NCBI GenBank assembly: GCA_036496585.1
Contig: DASXLB010000007.1
Span: forward strand, 1 to 64,000
Source of the DNA: Vicinamibacterales bacterium
GTDB lineage: Bacteria; Acidobacteriota; Vicinamibacteria; Vicinamibacterales; 2-12-FULL-66-21
Reading direction: 5' to 3'
DNA length: 64,000 nt
Under the pieces are notes generated by a model. That model did no database searches. It was given only the letters and a program-made list of their open reading frames with translations, and was not told the origin of the DNA. Of the stretch, positions 19,457 to 29,676 are shown in pieces. Both the position numbers and the translations under genes were made by a program. Position 1 is the stretch's first letter. Each line of letters opens with the position of its first letter.

Positions 19457-19951
19457 GTGAGGGACCTCGACGTCGAGGCGCTGGCCCGGCGGTACGGCCC
19501 GATGGTGCTGCGCCGCTGCCGGCGGCTGCTCCGCGACGAGGAGTCGGCGCTCGACGCCTGCCAGGACGTCTTCGTCCGCGTGCTCGAACACCGCCTGCGG
19601 CTCGACGTCCGCTACCCCTCGAGCCTGTTGTATCGGATCGCCACGAACGTGTGTTTGAACCGGCTCCGCGACGACCGCCGCGAACCGGTGACACACGACG
19701 AGGCCATCCTGGCGGAGATCGCGAACGCGGAGGAGCCCGGCGGCGCCAGCGAAGCCCGACTGCTCCTGGCGCGCCTGTTCGGCCGGCACCCGGAGTCCAG
19801 CCGGACGATGGCGGTACTGCGCTACGTGGACGGCTTGACGCTGGAGGAAGTCGCCGCCGACACCGGCATGTCGGTGTCGGGCGTGCGGAAGCGCCTGCGG
19901 GCGCTGCGGCTGTCGCTGACGGAGATGATCGATGACGCGAACCATCCCTGA
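19457..19951 (+). CDS. ECF-type RNA polymerase sigma factor
   Basis: A 164-residue group 4 sigma factor. Region 2 is at about 5-75 (core-binding LLRDEESALDACQDVFVRVLEH, read in two parts) with YPSSLLYRIATNVCLNRLRD. Region 4 is at about 105-160 with the helix-turn-helix LTLEEVAADTGMSVSGVRKRLRAL. I take the GTG at 19457 because upstream codons belong to the shadow of the cytochrome gene. The 3' end overlaps the anti-sigma-like gene by 20 bases, as is usual for sigma/anti-sigma pairs. It probably controls this locus, including the downstream caspase-like gene. Confidence 0.9.
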   Translation: MRDLDVEALARRYGPMVLRRCRRLLRDEESALDACQDVFVRVLEHRLRLDVRYPSSLLYRIATNVCLNRLRDDRREPVTHDEAILAEIANAEEPGGASEARLLLARLFGRHPESSRTMAVLRYVDGLTLEEVAADTGMSVSGVRKRLRALRLSLTEMIDDANHP

Positions 19952-20660
19952 CCTGCTGCTCGAACGCTACGCCCTGGACGAACTGCCTCCCTCCGCAAGG
20001 GCGGCGCTCGATCGCGAGATCGCCGTCAACCCGTCGGCGCGCGCAGGGCTGCTGGCCATCGCGCGTTCCGACGCGGAGATCTGGCGGCGCCACACGCCCG
20101 CCGGTCTGGTTGGCGTCGCCGCGGCGCCGTCGCGATCGGCGCGCGGCATAGCGCTGGCGATCGCGTTGGCGACCGCGGTCGTCACCATGCTGGCGGTGAT
20201 GCCGCACCTGCCGTCGCCAACGGATCGGATCAAGGGTTCGGCCGGCGACCGGCCGTCGCTGGCGCTGTATCGACGCACGCCCGCCGGCAGCGAGCGGCTC
20301 GCCGACGGCGACGTCGCACGCGCGGGCGATCTGCTGCGTGTCGGCTATCAGTCCGCGGGGCGCGGCTACGGCGTCATTCTTTCGATCGACGGCCGCGGCG
20401 CCGTGACGCTGCACCTGCCGCCGGCCGGCGCCGAAGCCGTGCCGCTCGCGCCGGTGAAGATGACCCTGCTCGACAGCGCCTACGAGCTCGACGAAGCGCC
20501 GCGCATCGAGCGCTTTTATTTCATAACCGGCACGCGGCCGTTCGCGGTCGCGGCGGTTCTGGCCGCCGCGCGCGCCGCCGCGACGGCGCCTGCCACGCTG
20601 CCGCTTCCCCCCGGCCTCGAACAGGCCACGTTCGCGGTGCAGAAAGAAGGACGACGATGA
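19932..20660 (+). CDS. Anti-sigma-factor-like membrane protein with DUF4384-like periplasmic domain
   Basis: A 242-residue protein. The N-terminal 60 residues are helical and acidic/basic (LLLERYALDELPP), like the cytosolic domain of anti-sigma factors, although no HxxxCxxC zinc motif is present. One membrane helix lies near 72-93. The periplasmic part (about 105-210) resembles the DUF4384 fold that commonly accompanies bacterial caspase-like proteins (LLRVGYQSAGRGYGVILSID ... RFYFITGTRPF). It overlaps the ECF sigma gene upstream and, through ATGA, the caspase gene downstream. Anti-sigma function is inferred from position, topology and the N-terminal sequence. Confidence 0.75.
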   Translation: MTRTIPDLLLERYALDELPPSARAALDREIAVNPSARAGLLAIARSDAEIWRRHTPAGLVGVAAAPSRSARGIALAIALATAVVTMLAVMPHLPSPTDRIKGSAGDRPSLALYRRTPAGSERLADGDVARAGDLLRVGYQSAGRGYGVILSIDGRGAVTLHLPPAGAEAVPLAPVKMTLLDSAYELDEAPRIERFYFITGTRPFAVAAVLAAARAAATAPATLPLPPGLEQATFAVQKEGRR

Positions 20661-22324
20661 AAACCAGTTTCGCGGCCCTGACGTGGGCGATCGCCATGAC
20701 CGGCGCGGCCGCCGCGGCATCCGCGGCGGTGCCGGTGCAGCGCTTCGTCCTCGTGGTCGGTGCCAATCTCGGCGGCGGCGACCGGGCGAAACTGCTGTAC
20801 GCGATTTCCGACGCCGAGCGCTTCGCGCGCGTCATGCTCGATCTCGGCGGCGTGCCGCAAGCCAACGAGGTCGTGCTGCGGCAGCCGAAACTCAACGAGC
20901 TGATCGACGCCCTCGACGCACTGAACGCGCGCGTCGTCGAGGCGCGACGCCTGAAGGAGCCTGGGCGCATCGAAATCATCGTCTACTACTCGGGGCACGC
21001 CGATGAACAGGGGCTTCTCATCGGCAGCGACCGCTACTCGTATCGCACGCTGCGCGATCGCCTCGATCAGATTCCGGCTGACGTCCGCATCGCCGTGCTC
21101 GATGCCTGTGCGTCGGGCGCCTTCACCCGGCTCAAGGGCGGCAAGGTACGCCCGCCGTTCCTGGTTGACGAGTCGGCCGCGATGCGCGGCCATGCCTTCC
21201 TGACCTCGAGCGCCGAGACCGAGTCGGCGCAGGAATCGGATCGCATCCGAGGCTCGTTTTTCACCCACTACTTGATCTCCGGCTTTCGCGGCGCCGCCGA
21301 TCTCTCTGGCGACGGCAAGATCACATTGAACGAAGCCTACCAGTTCGCCTTCAACGAGACGCTGGGCCGCACGGTCGACACGCGCGGCGGCGCCCAGCAT
21401 CCCTCCTACGACATCAACCTCTCCGGCTCCGGCGACGTCGTCATGACGGACGTCCGCCAGACGACGGCGACGCTGGTGCTGGGAGAAGACCTCGAGGGAC
21501 GCTTCTTCATCCGCAACGCCGCGCAGGAGCTGGTCGTCGAGCTCTACAAGCCGTACGGGCGGAAGATCAATCTCGGCGTCGAGCCTGGCGCCTACGAGGT
21601 ACGGCTCGATCGCGACAAGCAGTCGATGCTGGCGAAGACGCGGGTGGAGGACGGCGGCACGGTGACGCTCGAGCCGAAGCAGTTCGGCCAGGTGACCCTG
21701 GAAGCGACGAAGAAGCGCGGCGACAGCGTGCCGCCCGTCAAGTTCGCCGTCAACGGCCGGTACCGCATCGAGGTCACGGTCGGCGGCGCGCACGGGCTCG
21801 ACGCGTCGAATACGCCTTCGGGGGTGCTCGTCTACAGTACCAACACCGCACTCATCGTCGGCGGGCTGCAGTTCACGACGTTCATGCGGGAAGGCCTGGC
21901 GCTCACCGTCGGTGCCGACGCGCGGACGGGGTCCGCAGACAGCACCGTCAGCGCGCACAGCATGTCGGCGAGCCACACGTCGCTGGTGGCGGTGCCGATT
22001 GGCGTGCGCTGGAATCCGTTCACGTCGAACCGCCCCTCGTCGGCGGTCAAGCCGTTCATCGGCGCCACGCTTGGACCGGTGTTCGGCTCGACGTCCCAGT
22101 CGGTCGTCGCGTCCGGCGTCGTCTCCAGCAGCAATTCGACGCACTCGACGGTTGGCGGCGACGTCCTTGCCGGGGCCGACTTTCACATCGTGCGCTGGCT
22201 GTCGTTCGACGTCAACGGCGGCTACAACTGGATGGCGAATTTCGACGAGCCCGGGTTGCGTGGCAACCACAACGGCGCGAAGTTCACGGTGAGCTTCGGG
22301 TTCCTCTGGGGACACGGGCGGTAG
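20657..22324 (+). CDS. Exported caspase-like (C14) protease fused to a C-terminal beta-barrel-like domain
   Basis: A 555-residue protein with a signal peptide (about 1-24). The caspase fold spans about 28-270 with the catalytic dyad visible: histidine in YYSGHAD near 114 and cysteine in LDACASGAF near 151. The usual downstream SGDGKITLNEAY segment is also present. A middle region (about 275-370) looks like PEGA or carboxypeptidase-regulatory beta repeats. The last 180 residues alternate in strands with glycine and aromatic turns and end in FGFLWGHGR, typical of small outer-membrane barrels. It is the last tightly coupled gene of a sigma/anti-sigma/caspase set. Substrate and activation are unknown; the barrel call is inferred. 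Confidence 0.82.
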   Translation: MKTSFAALTWAIAMTGAAAAASAAVPVQRFVLVVGANLGGGDRAKLLYAISDAERFARVMLDLGGVPQANEVVLRQPKLNELIDALDALNARVVEARRLKEPGRIEIIVYYSGHADEQGLLIGSDRYSYRTLRDRLDQIPADVRIAVLDACASGAFTRLKGGKVRPPFLVDESAAMRGHAFLTSSAETESAQESDRIRGSFFTHYLISGFRGAADLSGDGKITLNEAYQFAFNETLGRTVDTRGGAQHPSYDINLSGSGDVVMTDVRQTTATLVLGEDLEGRFFIRNAAQELVVELYKPYGRKINLGVEPGAYEVRLDRDKQSMLAKTRVEDGGTVTLEPKQFGQVTLEATKKRGDSVPPVKFAVNGRYRIEVTVGGAHGLDASNTPSGVLVYSTNTALIVGGLQFTTFMREGLALTVGADARTGSADSTVSAHSMSASHTSLVAVPIGVRWNPFTSNRPSSAVKPFIGATLGPVFGSTSQSVVASGVVSSSNSTHSTVGGDVLAGADFHIVRWLSFDVNGGYNWMANFDEPGLRGNHNGAKFTVSFGFLWGHGR

Positions 22325-22388
22325 ACGTGGGGCAGACTCCAGGCCCGCCGTTTGGACCGCGCGCAGCCGAACGCGGGCGCGCGGCGTC

Positions 22389-22394
22389 TAAAAT
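22389..22394 (+). promoter_or_regulatory. Possible -10 box for the small exported protein gene
   Basis: TAAAAT lies 14 bases before the GTG at 22409, predicting an approximately 8-base leader. No Shine-Dalgarno match is seen. Confidence 0.4.
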
Positions 22395-22408
22395 GATGGA
22401 GCACTGGC

Positions 22409-22876
22409 GTGGCCACTTTCCCCCTTCTCGTGCTGCTGTTGGCGCAGGCGCCCAGCCTTCCGGCCCTCCCGGCCCAGGACACGCCGCAACTCGACCGCAT
22501 CCGGGACGCCGTCGCCGAAACGCCGGCGATCACGGTCCAGGCTCAGCCCGACGACAGCGGCAGGCAGGTGTTCCGCGTCAAGGTCCAGGCCTGGACGTTC
22601 ACCGGCCATCCGTGGGACCAGGACGCGACGACGGTGCCTGACTACGTCCGGCCGACGATGCCGCTCGCGCACTACGAATTCCTGCAGATGGTGACGCCGG
22701 AGGCCTTCCGGGCCAGCACGCTGTATCACCCCATGGCGGGCATGAGCTTCGATCCCGGCCAGGTGAAGGCGCTCATCGCCAAGTGGCATCGCGCGGCTGT
22801 CGAGCGGTCCGCGCACGAAGAGGTCCGCCGCGATTTCGACGCCTACCTCCAGGCCCGCGCCGCTACCGAACGCTAA
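22409..22876 (+). CDS. Small exported protein of unknown function
   Basis: A 155-residue product that I do not recognise. It begins with a short signal-peptide-like stretch (about residues 1-22, ending ALPAQ). The mature part is mixed alpha/beta, with a Trp/His-rich segment ([11 protein letters not shown]) and a basic, helical C-terminus. There is no cysteine. It follows the caspase gene by 84 bases with a separate -10-like box, so it may or may not belong to that locus. The GTG start is the only one that keeps the signal sequence. Confidence 0.65.
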   Translation: MATFPLLVLLLAQAPSLPALPAQDTPQLDRIRDAVAETPAITVQAQPDDSGRQVFRVKVQAWTFTGHPWDQDATTVPDYVRPTMPLAHYEFLQMVTPEAFRASTLYHPMAGMSFDPGQVKALIAKWHRAAVERSAHEEVRRDFDAYLQARAATER

Positions 22877-22901
22877 ATCCTCCTCCAACCTCCCGTCCTG
22901 C

Positions 22902-22907
22902 TACAAT
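22902..22907 (+). promoter_or_regulatory. -10 box of the lepA-lepB operon
   Basis: TACAAT matches five of six consensus bases. It predicts transcription starting near 22914, between the GTG at 22911 and the ATG at 22920, so the lepA mRNA would have an almost absent leader. There is no Shine-Dalgarno sequence. Confidence 0.5.
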
Positions 22908-22919
22908 TTAGTGCTCACG

Positions 22920-24718
<1,799 letters not shown>

Positions 24719-24722
<4 letters not shown>

Positions 24723-25429
24723 CGACGACGCCTGCCGCCCCGTTCAAGAAATCCGTTGCGCGCGAGTACTTCGAGTCGATCGTCATCGCCGTCGTCCTGG
24801 CGCTGTTCGTGCGCACCTGGGTGGTGCAGGCGTTCAAGATCCCCACCGGGTCGATGGAGAACAACCTGCTGATCGGCGATCACCTGCTGGTCAACAAGTT
24901 CATCTTCGGGCCGACACCGCTGGCCATCGGCCGCCACACGCTGCCGGTCCGCACCCTGCGCCGCGGCGACATCGTCGTCTTCAAGTACCCCGAGGAGCCC
25001 GACCGCGATTTCATCAAGCGAGTCATCGGCCTGCCGGGCGACACCGTGGAGCTGAAGGCCAAGCGGGTCTACATCAACGGCCAGCCGCTCGACGAGCCAT
25101 ACGTGCACTTCCTGACGCCGCCGTCGAACGACCTGCAGGAGGTGACGTCGGCCGACGTGCGGGAGCGCTTCGGCCCGGTGACCGTCCCCGACGACCGATA
25201 CTTCGTGATGGGGGACAATCGCGACAACTCGCAGGACAGCCGCTATTGGGGGTTCCTGCCGCGCGAGTACGTCAAGGGACGGGCCCTGCTGATCTACTGG
25301 TCGTACGAGTCGGGCCGCGAGGACTATCTGGACGAGGGGCTCGGCGCGTCGATCAAGCGCCTCGGCTCCGTCGTGATGCACTTCTTCACCAGAACGCGGT
25401 GGGAGCGGTTGTTCCACCAGATACGCTGA
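24719..25429 (+). CDS. lepB: Signal peptidase I
   Basis: A 236-residue inner-membrane serine protease that removes signal peptides from exported proteins. One N-terminal membrane helix is at about 18-36. The catalytic serine is S45 in PTGSMENNL and the general-base lysine is K100 in [12 protein letters not shown]. Boxes D and E ([29 protein letters not shown]) are also present. Translation is coupled to lepA through ATGA. The length is normal for the single-helix type. Confidence 0.95.
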
Positions 25430-25436
25430 GCGTCAC

Positions 25437-25784
25437 GTGATCATCAAGCGCATCGTCAGCGTCGTCATCTTCCTGCTGCTCGGGCACGCGGTCTATCGCC
25501 TCGGCACCCTCTACTTCCACGATCAGCAGTTCAAGGACGCCGTCCGCGAGTACGCCATCCTCGCCGGCCAGCCGCCGGCGAAGGGCGACGAGGTCGTCAA
25601 ACAGAAGGTGATGGACCTGGCGCAGGAGAACCAGATTCCGCTCGATCCCGACTACATCGAGGTGTCGCGCCAGAACGGCGCCGGCCTGGGGGAGAAGATC
25701 ACGATCAAGTTCGCCTACGCCGAGATGGTGCCGTTGGTGCCGGGGTTCGACAGGCGCTTCGACTTCTCCTACACGACACCGTAA
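25437..25784 (+). CDS. Small membrane-anchored protein, DUF4845-like
   Basis: A 115-residue protein with one N-terminal membrane helix (about 4-22) and a small extracytoplasmic alpha/beta domain. The position next to lepB and the pattern LYFHDQQFKDAVREYA fit the DUF4845 group often found after signal peptidase genes. Start is GTG, seven bases after the lepB stop, so it belongs to the lepAB operon. Function unknown. Confidence 0.7.
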   Translation: MIIKRIVSVVIFLLLGHAVYRLGTLYFHDQQFKDAVREYAILAGQPPAKGDEVVKQKVMDLAQENQIPLDPDYIEVSRQNGAGLGEKITIKFAYAEMVPLVPGFDRRFDFSYTTP

Positions 25785-25805
25785 GCGCGGCCCGTCGCGC
25801 GCGGG

Positions 25806-26429
25806 CTATCCGTTCTGGAGCACGCGCCCCGCCGCGGCCGATTCGTGGCCGATCGCGCGCGCGAACTCGGTCAGGTCAGCCTTCACCTTCCCGACGTAGT
25901 CCGCGTCCTTCACGCTTCCCAGATTGATTTCGACATTGAGCGCGGCGCCGCGCAACCCGGCGTTGAGGAGCTCGAGGCCGACCCGCAGGTCGCTCGACGC
26001 GGACGGGTTGCCGAGCGCGGCCACGACCACGGCTTGTTCGGCGGCGCCGGCGCACGCGCGCATCACGGCGAGCGGGGCGGCGATCGCCTCGCGCATGGCG
26101 GCCTGAATCGCGGCGGACCGGGCAGCCTTGTCCTCGTCGGTCACCTTGGGCCGCTTGTAGGCGGCCATCACCAGATCGTAGGCGGCGCTGTCGACGTCGA
26201 CGAGTCGCTCCAGCTCGACGGCGATCCCCCCCGAGCGATCACCCGCGGCGCGCAGGCGCTGCACGTCCTCTTCGGTCGCGGCTGTTGGTTTGGGCAACCC
26301 GGCGACCATCGCGACGAGCGATGCGCCCATCGCGCCGGCCAGGGCGGCGGCCGACCCGCCGCCGGGCGTCGGCGTCGCCGCGCGGAAGGCGGCCAGCACA
26401 TCCGAGACGGATTGTTTGACCAGGAGCAT
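25806..26429 (-). CDS. Cyclodeaminase/cyclohydrolase family protein (FTCD C-terminal domain-like)
   Basis: A 207-residue all-helical protein of the formiminotransferase-cyclodeaminase C-terminal / FchA family, which opens or deaminates the 5,10-bridged folate ring. Key signatures are TPTPGGGSAAALAGAMGASLVAMVAGL near the N-terminus (seen here as GGGSAAALAGAMGASLVAMV), KAARSAAIQAAMREAIAAP and GLRGAALNVEINL. I chose the ATG at 26429 because TAGGAT lies 14 bases before it; a longer form beginning at 26456 would overlap the divergent gene. Its proximity to hutI suggests one-carbon recovery from histidine breakdown, though a general folate role is equally possible. Confidence 0.85.
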   Translation of the reverse strand: MLLVKQSVSDVLAAFRAATPTPGGGSAAALAGAMGASLVAMVAGLPKPTAATEEDVQRLRAAGDRSGGIAVELERLVDVDSAAYDLVMAAYKRPKVTDEDKAARSAAIQAAMREAIAAPLAVMRACAGAAEQAVVVAALGNPSASSDLRVGLELLNAGLRGAALNVEINLGSVKDADYVGKVKADLTEFARAIGHESAAAGRVLQNG

Positions 26430-26454
26430 CGGGATGTGATCGGATCCTACCAGC

Positions 26455-27012
26455 ATGACCGACCCGCACCTCGCCGAGTGGGAGAACTTCTACGTCATCG
26501 TCGGCTCGTCGGCAGCGGCGCTGACCGGGCTCCAGTTCGTGGTGATCGCGCTCGTCGCCGATCGCGGCCTGGGCGACCCGACCGCGACCAGCAGCTTCTC
26601 GACGCCGACCATCGTCCACTTCTCGGCCGTGCTCGCCCTGTCCGGGGTACTCAGCGCGCCGTGGCACGGCATGACCGTGCCGCTCGCGACGCTGACCGCC
26701 CTGGGCATCGCCGGCTGTGCCTACGTCGTGTCGATCCGCCGCGCCGCGCGCCGGCAGCGTGAGTACCGGCCCGTGCTCGAGGACCGCATCTTCCATTGGT
26801 GGCTGCCGTTTGCCAGCTATGCCGCGCTCGCGGCGAGCCTGGCATTCCGGCACGACGTCGATACGCTGCTCTTCGGCCTCGGCTTCGTGGCGATGCTGCT
26901 GCTGTTCATCGGGATCCACAACGCCTGGGATTCCGCCGTCTACGTCACGCAGCGCGGTAAGCCTGAGGGTGCCGCGAAACAGCCGACGGCGTCCGAAGAC
27001 TCGGGCGACTGA
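26455..27012 (+). CDS. Integral membrane protein of unknown function
   Basis: A 185-residue protein with four or five predicted membrane helices (about 15-35, 55-75, 80-98, 120-137 and 143-160). It has a short acidic N-terminus (TDPHLAEWENFYVIVGSS) and a hydrophilic C-terminal tail. I recognise no catalytic motif. Its ATG overlaps, on the opposite strand, an alternative ATG of the cyclodeaminase gene. The 3' end is four bases from the end of the converging ICMT-like gene. Confidence 0.75.
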   Translation: MTDPHLAEWENFYVIVGSSAAALTGLQFVVIALVADRGLGDPTATSSFSTPTIVHFSAVLALSGVLSAPWHGMTVPLATLTALGIAGCAYVVSIRRAARRQREYRPVLEDRIFHWWLPFASYAALAASLAFRHDVDTLLFGLGFVAMLLLFIGIHNAWDSAVYVTQRGKPEGAAKQPTASEDSGD

Positions 27013-27015
27013 CGA

Positions 27016-27540
27016 CTACTCCGGCGCCCCCGGGGTCCGGTCCGGTGTCCACGGACGCAGCCGCGGCACGATGCGCGGCACGTGGCGGCAGTACTCGCGA
27101 TAGGCCTCGCCGAAGCGGGCACGCAGCATCGGTTCTTCGAGGAGGGGCGTGGACACGGCGTTGATGCCAAGAAACGTCAGGGCCCAGAGTCCGTGCGGGC
27201 GGGAGAGGAGCAGCATCGCCTCTGCCGCGAGTACGAAGAGCACTCCCGAGATCATCGGATTGCGCACGTAGCGGTACGGCCCGCCGACGACGAGGTGTTG
27301 CGGCGGATCCCAGGGAGCGAGCGTGCCGTCGCCTTCCGATTCGAATCGCCGCAGCGACGACACGAAGAGGAGCAGGCCGACCGCGAGCACGCCGACACCA
27401 GCGGTTTGCAGCAGGAGTTCGGCGGCTGTCGCGCCGAGTCTCGGGATGGTCGTCTCGTCGCGCGCGATCCACAGCGGCACGAGTACCGTCACGGTGAACG
27501 GCAGCACGGCGATCGCCAGCAGGTGGCGGAGCGCTCTCAT
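27016..27540 (-). CDS. Isoprenylcysteine carboxyl methyltransferase (ICMT/PEMT) family membrane protein
   Basis: A 174-residue membrane protein with an N-terminal helix pair and the conserved C-terminal SAM-binding region of the ICMT/PEMT family: GPYRYVRNPMISG near residues 88-100 and EEPMLRARFGEAYREYCRHVPR near 135-156. Bacterial members methylate small molecules or lipids; the substrate is unknown. It follows hutI by 12 bases and is probably co-transcribed with it. Confidence 0.82.
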   Translation of the reverse strand: MRALRHLLAIAVLPFTVTVLVPLWIARDETTIPRLGATAAELLLQTAGVGVLAVGLLLFVSSLRRFESEGDGTLAPWDPPQHLVVGGPYRYVRNPMISGVLFVLAAEAMLLLSRPHGLWALTFLGINAVSTPLLEEPMLRARFGEAYREYCRHVPRIVPRLRPWTPDRTPGAPE

Positions 27541-27552
27541 GGCCGGCCGCCC

Positions 27553-28776
27553 CTATAGCAGGCGCCCCCGCTTGACGACGCGCGCGATCGACGCGGCGCC
27601 GACGCGAATCAGGTCGATCGCGTCGCCCCGCACGAGCACCGCGTCCATCTGCTTGCCCGGCTCCAGGCTGCCGAGCGAAACGTGGCGATCGAGCGAGAAC
27701 GCGCCATTGATCGTCGCGGCGACCAGCGCCTCCTCGAACGTCAGCCCCATCCCGAAGCAGGCGAGCGTGATTGCGAACGGCATCGACGGCGAGAAGCCGC
27801 CACCTGGGTTCACGTCGGTTGCGAGCGCGACCGGCACCCCCGCGTCGATCATCGCGCGGGCCGGCGCGAACCGCCCGAGCTTGAGGTAGAAGGCCGCGGT
27901 CGGAAGCAGCGTGGCGACGGTGCCGGCGGAGCGCAGCGCCTCGATCGACGCGGCGTCGGCGAAGATCAGGTGGTCCGCCGAGCGCGCGCCGACCTTGGCC
28001 GCAACCTGCGAGCCGCCGCTGGCGGCCAGTTCGTCGGCGTGGATCCGCGGCCTCAGCCCATGCCGCTTGCCCGCTTCGAGAATTGCGATCGACTCTGCTG
28101 GCGTGAAAACGCCGGTCTCGCAGAAGACGTCGCACCAGTCGGCCAGCCCGGCGCGCGCCACCGCGGGGATCATCTCGTCGATGATCAGCCGCAGGTAGTC
28201 GTCGCGGCGCGACCGGTAGTCCACCGGGATTTCGTGAGCGCCCATGAAGGTCGCGACGATGTCGAGCGCCACTTCCGCGCGCAGGCGCTCGATGGTCCGC
28301 AGCATCTTGAGCTCGTCTTCGAGGGTGAGGCCGTAGCCGCTCTTGATCTCCACGGTCGTCGTGCCGCAGGCCAACATCTCCTGCAGGCGCGGACGTGTGG
28401 CGGCCGCCAGTGCCTCTGTGGTGGCGGACCGCGTCGCCGCCACCGTCGAGACGATGCCGCCCCCCGCCGCGGCGATCTCGGCATAGGTGACGCCGGCGAG
28501 CCGGCGTCGCAGCTCGTCGCGGCGGTCGCCGGCGTACAGCGCGTGCGTGTGTCCGTCGACGAAGCCGGGGACGACCGAGCAATCGCGCCCGTCGATGATG
28601 TCGCCGTCGGCGACTCCGCGCGGCAGCCCGGCGTCGGTGCCCGCGTAGACAATGCGTTCGCCTTCCCACGCGATCGCGCCGTCGAGGATGATCTCCACGT
28701 CGCGCTGCCGCGCCCCGGCCCGCGGGGCGGGCCCCGCACAGGTGATCAGCTGTCGCAGGTGTCGGATGGCAACCAT
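27553..28776 (-). CDS. hutI: Imidazolonepropionase
   Basis: Hydrolyses imidazolone-5-propionate to formiminoglutamate, the third step of histidine degradation. The 407-residue amidohydrolase has metal ligands in GFVDGHTHALYAG, substrate residues in EIKSGYGL and MGAHEIP, and IHADELAASGG and DVNPGGG further on. Other hut genes (hutH, hutU) are not in the window, so the pathway is either scattered or completed elsewhere. It sits downstream of the DUF167 gene by 30 bases and upstream of the ICMT-like gene. Confidence 0.95.
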   Translation of the reverse strand: MVAIRHLRQLITCAGPAPRAGARQRDVEIILDGAIAWEGERIVYAGTDAGLPRGVADGDIIDGRDCSVVPGFVDGHTHALYAGDRRDELRRRLAGVTYAEIAAAGGGIVSTVAATRSATTEALAAATRPRLQEMLACGTTTVEIKSGYGLTLEDELKMLRTIERLRAEVALDIVATFMGAHEIPVDYRSRRDDYLRLIIDEMIPAVARAGLADWCDVFCETGVFTPAESIAILEAGKRHGLRPRIHADELAASGGSQVAAKVGARSADHLIFADAASIEALRSAGTVATLLPTAAFYLKLGRFAPARAMIDAGVPVALATDVNPGGGFSPSMPFAITLACFGMGLTFEEALVAATINGAFSLDRHVSLGSLEPGKQMDAVLVRGDAIDLIRVGAASIARVVKRGRLL

Positions 28777-28805
28777 CAGGAAGAGCGCGCAGCGAAAGTG
28801 AAATG

Positions 28806-29087
28806 CTACTTCAGAAGCCGGGCGCGGGCCTCGGTCTCGTCAAGGCCCTCGATGCGGACGCGCTTGTCGCGAGACGTGTTGCCGGCGACGATCGCGACCT
28901 GACGGCGGGGAACGCCGAGCGCGTCGGCCAGGAAGGCGACAAGCGCCGCGTTGGCGGCGCCGTCGACAGGAGGTGCCGCGAGGCGGACGAGGATGGCACC
29001 GCCGCGCTCGCCGTCGACCTTCGTCTGCGGTGCGCGCGGGATGACCCGGATGTCGAGGCTAGCTCGACGCCTTCCGTTCGTCGACAC
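28806..29087 (-). CDS. DUF167/YggU family protein
   Basis: A 93-residue protein of the YggU family. Signatures are LDIRVIPRAPQTKV and the near-universal APPVDGAANAALVAFLADALG followed by VAIVAGNTSRDKRVRIEG (each read in part). The function is unknown. It overlaps the divIVA gene by 29 bases. The yggS-divIVA-DUF167 order is a widespread cell-division/wall-linked arrangement. Confidence 0.9.
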   Translation of the reverse strand: MSTNGRRRASLDIRVIPRAPQTKVDGERGGAILVRLAAPPVDGAANAALVAFLADALGVPRRQVAIVAGNTSRDKRVRIEGLDETEARARLLK

Positions 29088-29676
29088 GGACGTCGGCCGG
29101 TCGGGCCGGCAGGGTCAGTTCGGTCTGGCGGGGACGGTGCAGGAGGACCTTCTCTTCGCCGCGCGTCTCGTCCTGCTCGCGGATGAACTCCAGCGCGCGA
29201 TACAGCGCCTGAATCGCCGATTCCAGCGAGCCCTCGGTGTCGCGCCGCCGCAGCTTGAGCTCGTTGATCTCGCGATCGATCTCCTCGAGGCGGCCCTGCG
29301 CCTTCTGCAACAGCAGGTCGGCGCGGCCCTGGGCTTCGCGGACGATCAGCTTCGCCTCGTTCTGCGCCCCCTCTTTCATGTCGTCGGACACCCGCTGTGC
29401 CGTGACGAGCGTGTCGCGGAGGTTGTTCTCGCGCTGGCGGTGCTCGACGAGCAGCGACTCGAGGCGGGTCATATCGGTCCGCAGGCGGTCGATCTCCCGC
29501 ATCGCGTGCTCGTAGTCGTCGGCCGCCTCGGTCAGGAACGCCACGACTTCGGTGCGGTCGTAGCCGCGGAACGACGAGCGGAAGCGCTGCTGCCGCATGT
29601 CCATCGGGCTGATCCGCATCACGCGTTCCGGCGGCTGGGGCGCGATCATCTCGTCGGTCTGGCTGCGCTCGAACAT
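29059..29676 (-). CDS. DivIVA domain protein
   Basis: A 205-residue coiled-coil protein. The N-terminal DivIVA membrane-curvature domain is recognisable (ISPMDMRQQRFRSSFRGYD, EVVAFLTEAADDYE), followed by a long heptad-rich coil to about residue 165 and a basic, Pro-rich tail. It probably marks poles or septa and recruits partners. Its ATG overlaps the TGA of yggS (TGATG). Confidence 0.9.
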   Translation of the reverse strand: MFERSQTDEMIAPQPPERVMRISPMDMRQQRFRSSFRGYDRTEVVAFLTEAADDYEHAMREIDRLRTDMTRLESLLVEHRQRENNLRDTLVTAQRVSDDMKEGAQNEAKLIVREAQGRADLLLQKAQGRLEEIDREINELKLRRRDTEGSLESAIQALYRALEFIREQDETRGEEKVLLHRPRQTELTLPARPADVRVDERKASS

